NCBI RefSeq assembly: GCF_900403705.1
Contig: NZ_OUNR01000021.1
Span: 55,001-119,000 of the forward strand
Direction: 5' to 3'
DNA length: 64,000 nt
Source of the DNA: Nitrospira lenta
Lineage (GTDB): Bacteria > Nitrospirota > Nitrospiria > Nitrospirales > Nitrospiraceae
Both the position numbers and the translations under genes were made by a program. The notes beneath the pieces are model-generated. The model was not told the DNA's origin. It saw nothing but the letters and a program-made list of their open reading frames with translations, and searched no databases. Of the stretch, positions 63,326-64,000 are shown one piece after another. How positions within the stretch are numbered: position 1 is the stretch's first letter; each line of letters begins with the position of its first letter.

Positions 63326-63443
63326 GGATTCGGTCAGACGCGCTGTTTGACTGCGCGCATTGACCGAGCACCGCCATTATCTTCCCTCTCATTGATCCCG
63401 CGTGCGCGGTCAGCGAGCAAAAACAGCGCGTCTGACCAAATCC
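63326..63443. repeat. Intergenic hairpin element, copy 2
   Basis: Arms GGTCAGACGCGCTGTTT (63332-63348) and AAACAGCGCGTCTGACC (63421-63437) are a perfect 17-bp match, extended to 23 bases (63326-63348 and 63421-63443) with one mismatch. The interior has CTGCGCGCATTGACCGAGCA and GTGCGCGGTCAGCGAGCA, the paired motif also seen in copies 1 and 3. Located between purS and the small membrane-protein gene. Confidence 0.75.
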
Positions 63444-63447
63444 ATCC

Positions 63448-63666
63448 TCACGCCCCTGTATCCGGCGGCTTCGACAACTCCGTTATATGCTTCCTGGCCC
63501 AGATGATGCCCGCCATCAGCCCCACGCCCAACAACACCAGCGCCAGAAATCCCAACTTATGCAACGTCGATTCAGTCAGCAATGCAAAGGCCGCGACACA
63601 CGTCGTCCCAATCCCAAGGGAAATAATAGGGCCGTTGTCACGCACAAACATCACGAAGCGTCTCAC
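63448..63666 (-). CDS. Small two-span membrane protein in the purine operon
   Basis: 72 residues with two hydrophobic spans (ISLGIGTTCVAAFALL; LGFLALVLLGVGLMAGIIWA) and a short cytoplasmic-looking tail (RKHITELSKPPDTGA). No family recognised. It is placed between purC and purS with a hairpin element on each side, and its relation to purine synthesis is unknown. Confidence 0.6.
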   Translation of the reverse strand: MRRFVMFVRDNGPIISLGIGTTCVAAFALLTESTLHKLGFLALVLLGVGLMAGIIWARKHITELSKPPDTGA

Positions 63667-63701
63667 ACTCTTCTCCCCTTTTCTCTCCTCTTACCCTTCA
63701 C

Positions 63702-63824
63702 GGGTGAGACGGGGTTGCTGCGCTTCCCTGCGCGCATGCACCGAACATCCCCCACAATCTCGTTTCCAATTGAGTCCGAGATGCGCGGGGCGCGAGCAAG
63801 AAGCGTAGTAACCCCGTCTCAGCC
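63702..63824. repeat. Intergenic hairpin element, copy 3
   Basis: 24-base arms (63702-63725 and 63801-63824), paired except for one true mismatch and two G-T wobbles. Interior CTGCGCGCATGCACCGAACA and GATGCGCGGGGCGCGAGCA are the conserved paired motif. The right arm overlaps the purC stop codon (63819-63821). Confidence 0.72.
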
Positions 63825-64000
63825 ACACACCCGTTTCTGCACTTCCTGATACGCCTCTTCGATCTTCCCCATGTCTTTGCGGAACCGGTCCTTGTCCATC
63901 GAATCGCCGGTCGTCATATCCCAGAGACGGCAGGTGTCAGGAGAAATCTCATCGGCCAGGACCAGCTTGTTGTGGAATACGCCAAACTCCAGCTTGAAAT
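63819..64000 (-). CDS. purC: SAICAR synthetase, 3' end (5' beyond window)
   Basis: The minus-strand frame from 64000 reads [20 protein letters not shown] then [21 protein letters not shown] and ends QKRVCG-stop at 63819. This is the conserved C-terminal part of PurC ([20 protein letters not shown]). First visible gene of the purine operon. Confidence 0.93.
   Translation of the reverse strand, partial: FKLEFGVFHNKLVLADEISPDTCRLWDMTTGDSMDKDRFRKDMGKIEEAYQEVQKRVCG

Overview
The window is one contiguous piece of a G+C-rich bacterial chromosome. Its housekeeping genes, the many small periplasmic lipoproteins and envelope proteins, and the style of the peptide cluster best fit a Nitrospira-like member of the Nitrospirota. 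This is an inference from gene content: no rRNA or other lineage marker is present, and I found no tRNA gene or CRISPR array.

Layout. 1-9000: envelope and stress genes (partial sulfite-oxidase-like molybdoenzyme, lipoprotein hydrolase, Slp lipoprotein, DUF2959 lipoprotein, YpfJ-type metallopeptidase, FUN14 protein, HtrA-like protease, secreted Lon-type protease). 9100-18600: information and nucleotide metabolism, including a single-ORF fusion of RNase HI to an ABC ATPase, a CrcB/DUF190 fluoride pair, aroC, aspS, an RluB-type pseudouridine synthase, guaA and guaB. 18600-23600: a 987-residue NHL-repeat protein, then a small foreign-looking patch (YD-repeat relic, AT-rich acyltransferase, decayed IS3 OrfA). 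23600-44400: scpA/scpB, a pentapeptide-repeat protein, a histone-H1-like protein, a cupredoxin, an unusual methyltransferase with a PqqD-like front end, a membrane protein of the 'site-specific recombinase' family, an FRG-domain gene, ppx, recG, a peptidase-MA protein and assorted small genes.

44500-57760 is the most interesting part: a RiPP cluster on the minus strand that looks lasso-peptide-derived. It has three PqqD-like B1 (RRE) genes, one B2 leader peptidase, an HprK-like kinase, two PF14907-type nucleotidyltransferases, one ABC exporter, two ATP-grasp proteins and two di-iron fatty-acid-hydroxylase-family enzymes. Five tiny precursor genes and one precursor relic lie between them; most were too short to stand out as ORFs and were read directly from the DNA. 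The leaders carry the lasso signature (Tyr-x-x-Pro ... Thr at -2, Gly as core residue 1). Two cores have Asp or Glu at ring position 8 or 9, but the other two intact cores have no acidic residue at all. No asparagine-synthetase-like lasso cyclase is encoded here. Each intact precursor is followed at once by a strong hairpin, and the B1 C-terminus Glu-Arg-Arg-stop is encoded by the Shine-Dalgarno sequence of the next gene. The cluster appears to grow by duplicating B1-tail plus leader cassettes while exchanging cores.

58200-64000: a PilZ protein and the purine operon in the order purC (partial), a small membrane protein, purS, purQ, purL, purF. Three intergenic hairpin elements of one unrecognised family occur in the window, two of them inside the purine operon.
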